Positions 61,437-64,000 of a DNA stretch of 64,000 nt are shown piece by piece. The first letter of the stretch is position 1, and the number at the start of each line of letters is the position of its first letter. This DNA is from Phyllostachys edulis (lineage: Eukaryota > Streptophyta > Magnoliopsida > Poales > Poaceae). Location of the stretch: contig CM070548.1 in the NCBI GenBank assembly GCA_036346405.1, positions 92,722,588-92,786,587 on the forward strand, written 5' to 3'. The notes under the pieces are model-generated. The model had not been told where the DNA came from. It saw nothing but the letters and a program-made list of their open reading frames with translations, and did not search any database. The position numbers and the translations under genes were made by a program.

Positions 61437-61837
61437 ATGAGGTATTTAATATACGCTGTTATTCTCTGTGAATAACCGCGTGAATTATCTCTGTCTCTGA
61501 TAATAACTGTCTGGCGACGTGGGGGTGCCACGTCACTAACGACAACCTCCATCAAGCGGTTCATCATTTGGAACGTTGATGCGCCTCTTCACCTGGAGGA
61601 ACTGCCACTTCTTCATACGCTATATAAAGGCTGAAGTCAAAAGGCAGAAGGACGGAGCAATCAGGAGCACAAGACATTAGGTTTTAGTCTTCACCTTGAT
61701 TGTAATCACCAAGCTCAATACAATACAACAGGAGTATTATTGTTATTCTCTCCGGAGAAGGCATGAACCTGTATAAAATCTCTGTGTCATTCTCTGTGTG
61801 GTTTTTTATCTAGGAGATCCTCCGAAACAAACAATCA
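61437..61837 (+). mobile_element. Possible solo LTR
   Basis: Starts TGTTTAACACATGAGG and ends AACAATCA. It contains TATATAAAGG at 61621 and, about 80 bp later, an A-rich CTCAATACAATACAACAGG region, which is the promoter/poly(A) layout of an LTR. The flanking TACCG and TACGT match only in part, so the borders are provisional. Confidence 0.4.
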
Positions 61838-62314
61838 TACGTAAGATTGGTACTAGTTGGGTGCGAGGACGGCCGTGGATCGTTGGATGGACGGCTCAGA
61901 TGTCTCATGTGCATATATCCACAAAATGGTCTATGTGCACACAATATGTACTCAGCCATAGCCGCATTACAACTATTAACAACTAAATTAACGGTAGTTC
62001 TACGGCTACACTATTTACAACTTTTAACAATATGCGACGTACCGACACAACTACACATCTAATGATTTTAGTTGCTAACCTATCATGATTTCAAAAGTAA
62101 ATCTGCAAAGAAGTGCAGGGCCTCACCGTCATCGATGTGCGGACTTCTCCTCTCTTTCACTCTCCTCTCTTTGTCTCCCCCTCTTTCTTTCTCTTCCTCT
62201 CTTTTCCTCTCTTTTCTCCTCTTCTCCTCTTTCTCTCTTCTCCACGCGAGCTGCGAATGCTTCTGTCCGGCGGAAATGACGCTGGCCGACGCACGCGAGG
62301 GATATAAGCCCATA
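61838..62314. other. Spacer with CT-rich tract
   Basis: A CTCTTTC-type tract at 62143-62240 produces overlapping Ser/Leu-rich and Glu/Lys-rich frames on the two strands. No gene supported. Confidence 0.4.
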
Positions 62315-62495
62315 GTCGCTTAACGGTTGAGCGACTAGGGGATAAGTCGCTCAACCGTTGAGCGACTAGTAGCCAAAGGGACTAGTCGCTTAACCTCCAG
62401 GTGACTACTCCACGTGTCGCTCCACCGTTGGACGACTTGGAGCAGTTGCCCAATGGTCGAGCGACTAGATCTAAGTCGTCGAACGGTCGAGCGAC
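62315..62495. repeat. Array of six 21 bp inverted repeats at about 30 bp spacing
   Basis: Units of exactly 21 bp start at 62315, 62346, 62385, 62416, 62445 and 62475. The type unit is GTCGCTCAAC, one centre base, GTTGAGCGAC; the second unit is nearly perfect. Units 3-5 are weaker, and unit 5 has lost the left GTCG. Spacers contain ACTAG and related motifs. As RNA, units 1, 2 and 6 would form short hairpins. Confidence 0.85.
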
Positions 62496-63185
62496 ATATG
62501 ATTATTTCTGTAAAATAAAAAATGAGGTATATTACTGTATTTCGGAATAAAAAATTTACTATTAAAAATATAATTGATGTTTGGCCTGATCGAGGATTGA
62601 ACTAAAGGAAGAACCATTTTTTGAAAATATAAGCCTGTAAATGTGGAATCATGTTTCACGTATACATTTTCTTCCTTTCACTATAAAATAAGTACTGTCG
62701 TAGTGCGGTATTTCACCCAGATCTTACTATTTAAACTGAACATCGTAACACCATCTGAACGAAACATGCGAACTTGGCAACTTCCGTAGCAGCATTGGCA
62801 CTTCCAAAACACTCCGCGAGGCGCACCATACGACATACGCCGCCGCAAGATACCGACGCTCTATACGCCGAGACGGAGACGGGTGCCGCGGCGGGCTTTG
62901 CAGACGGCGAGGAGCGGAAGCACTCCCATGCCCGGTGCTCATCATGTCGCCCAGAGGCGGTCGGCGATGGCCGATTCGCGGATCGAGGTGTGGTACGCGC
63001 CCCGTAACACGAACGCCTGCGGTCGCCGCAGGCCTCGAGTTGACAGCACAACCTCTAATCGTCGTGGTTCACGTTGCAAAGACGACGCAGACACGCCGTG
63101 AACCCCGCAACAACGATGCACCACAATGGGGAACGCACGAAACGCCCCAAATTTCGGGACGTTAACCTCTCCACAACCGCCCGTG
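62496..63185. other. Unassigned sequence, AT-rich then GC-rich
   Basis: 62496-62760 is AT-rich without features. 62770-63180 is GC-rich, with several mutually overlapping frames on both strands and no recognisable product. Confidence 0.35.
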
Positions 63186-64000
63186 ATGTGCGCGCCAGAA
63201 GTAAGTAGTGTCTCAAGCAAGCTTCTGATTACAACAAAATCCAACATTTTATTACATAATGATAAGGCTTAACAGCCAGTTTTGCCTCTGACATAGGCAT
63301 CCAAGTCCAAAGTTAATATAATACAAGACAAAAGAACTTCAAACAACAGGCACGCTTGAGCGCGGCTCAGACCTAATAACAGTAGTCGTTGCCATCCGTG
63401 GGTCCACCAAAATCCTGTTCATCAAGATCCTCTGCATTTTCCCAGGTTTCTTCTGTAGATTGTTTGCAGATTATGTAAGAATGAGTACTACTACCGTACT
63501 CAACAAGCCACATGAAAAAGCTAAATAATTACATGCAAGGAGTTCAAAGGATGGTTAGGTTTTACCTTAACAGTATATGTAGATGCAATTTGCGCTAAAG
63601 CGCTTTATATTTAAAACAAGAAACAATAATATATAATAACATCGGGGTTTTCAACAAACTCAATTACCAACTTACCATATCAAAACTCTACTTATACCTT
63701 GTGTAATCGAATCACCCATTAACACGCCTTCATTAACCTAAGCACGGCGATTCAATATCTTTTATACACTCGCAGAGTTGCCCAACTTACCACAAGATAT
63801 CCCAAACTCATACTGTCAGAACATAGACACGCAACCCGTTAGCGTGCGACTGAGTTTGGGATAACAAAGCCTTTTCACTGCTCAACTTTTCTTAGCCTCT
63901 ACCCGGTAAGTCCAAATTCATACAGCCCTCGAGAGACCACCGGCCAATAGTGGAATTTGTGCCCCGATGCTGACGGGCCCATACCGTTGCGTAGACCAGC
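63186..64000 (-). mobile_element. LTR-like sequence in reverse orientation, running off the window
   Basis: On the minus strand CATGTGGCTTGTTGAGTACG and GTAGTACTCATTC mirror the GACTTGCTGAGTAC/GTACTCA motif of the remnant at 60950-60990. Upstream lies a frame ending EDLDEQDFGGPTDGNDYCY, of the kind often seen just 3' of that motif in grass LTRs. A 13 bp inverted repeat (TATCCCAAACTCA) occurs near 63798 and 63850. The element continues beyond 64000. Confidence 0.4.

Noticed and set aside
62083..62354. Charged minus-strand frame with Glu/Lys/Arg runs
   Set aside because: Product of the CTCTTTC-type tract, with all three frames open.
62315..62495. CRISPR array
   Set aside because: Regular repeats of about 30 bp invite the comparison, but the units are palindromic with variable arms, spacers are 8-18 bp and not unique, the context is a plant transposon mosaic and no cas gene is present.

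Overview
The window is nuclear DNA of a grass (Poaceae). The signs are intron-rich genes, GC-rich coding exons beside AT-rich spacers, Tourist-like and Stowaway-like MITEs, long-TIR DNA elements and grass-type LTR sequences. I cannot name the species from sequence alone. No tRNA, rRNA, CRISPR array or prokaryotic operon structure was seen.

Two host genes look intact, both on the minus strand. (1) A subgroup-8-type R2R3-MYB transcription factor at 17924-18963 has three exons with the canonical 133 and 130 bp first and second exons and encodes 264 aa. (2) The Mediator subunit MED23 at 31227-42907 has 21 exons that I could join at GT/AG borders into one open frame of 4845 nt (1614 aa).

Nearly everything else is mobile DNA or its debris. 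1-3857: long-TIR DNA element holding a decayed GRF-type zinc-finger gene with tandemly repeated exon-intron units. 4136-4978: Tourist-like MITE (copy A). 5180-8965: AT-rich repeat field with a cassette repeated five times. 9723 to about 15.5 kb: candidate Helitron carrying exon fragments on the minus strand, one from a REC/CLU-family gene. 19743-21686: Pack-MULE-like element with an 8 bp target duplication. 21860-30434: decayed PIF/Harbinger element with both of its genes (Myb/SANT-like ORF1 and DDE transposase), followed directly by a small MITE that shares the TAA target. 42987-55297: a second copy of the Tourist-like MITE (copy B), split by an 11.4 kb Tat/Athila-like Gypsy retrotransposon (43776-55179) with the 5 bp target duplication AAGGT. 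55.6-64 kb: mosaic of LTR and DNA-element fragments, including two arrays of 21-22 bp inverted repeats at about 30 bp spacing.

The host genes show no operon-like relation. The main functional point is that MED23 keeps only about 80 bp of non-transposon sequence upstream of its start codon before 12.3 kb of nested transposon begins. Its promoter must lie in that short stretch, inside the MITE or retrotransposon, or beyond it. No new protein system was found. The most unusual structures are the tandem exon-intron array, the two inverted-repeat arrays and the datable nested insertion at MED23.
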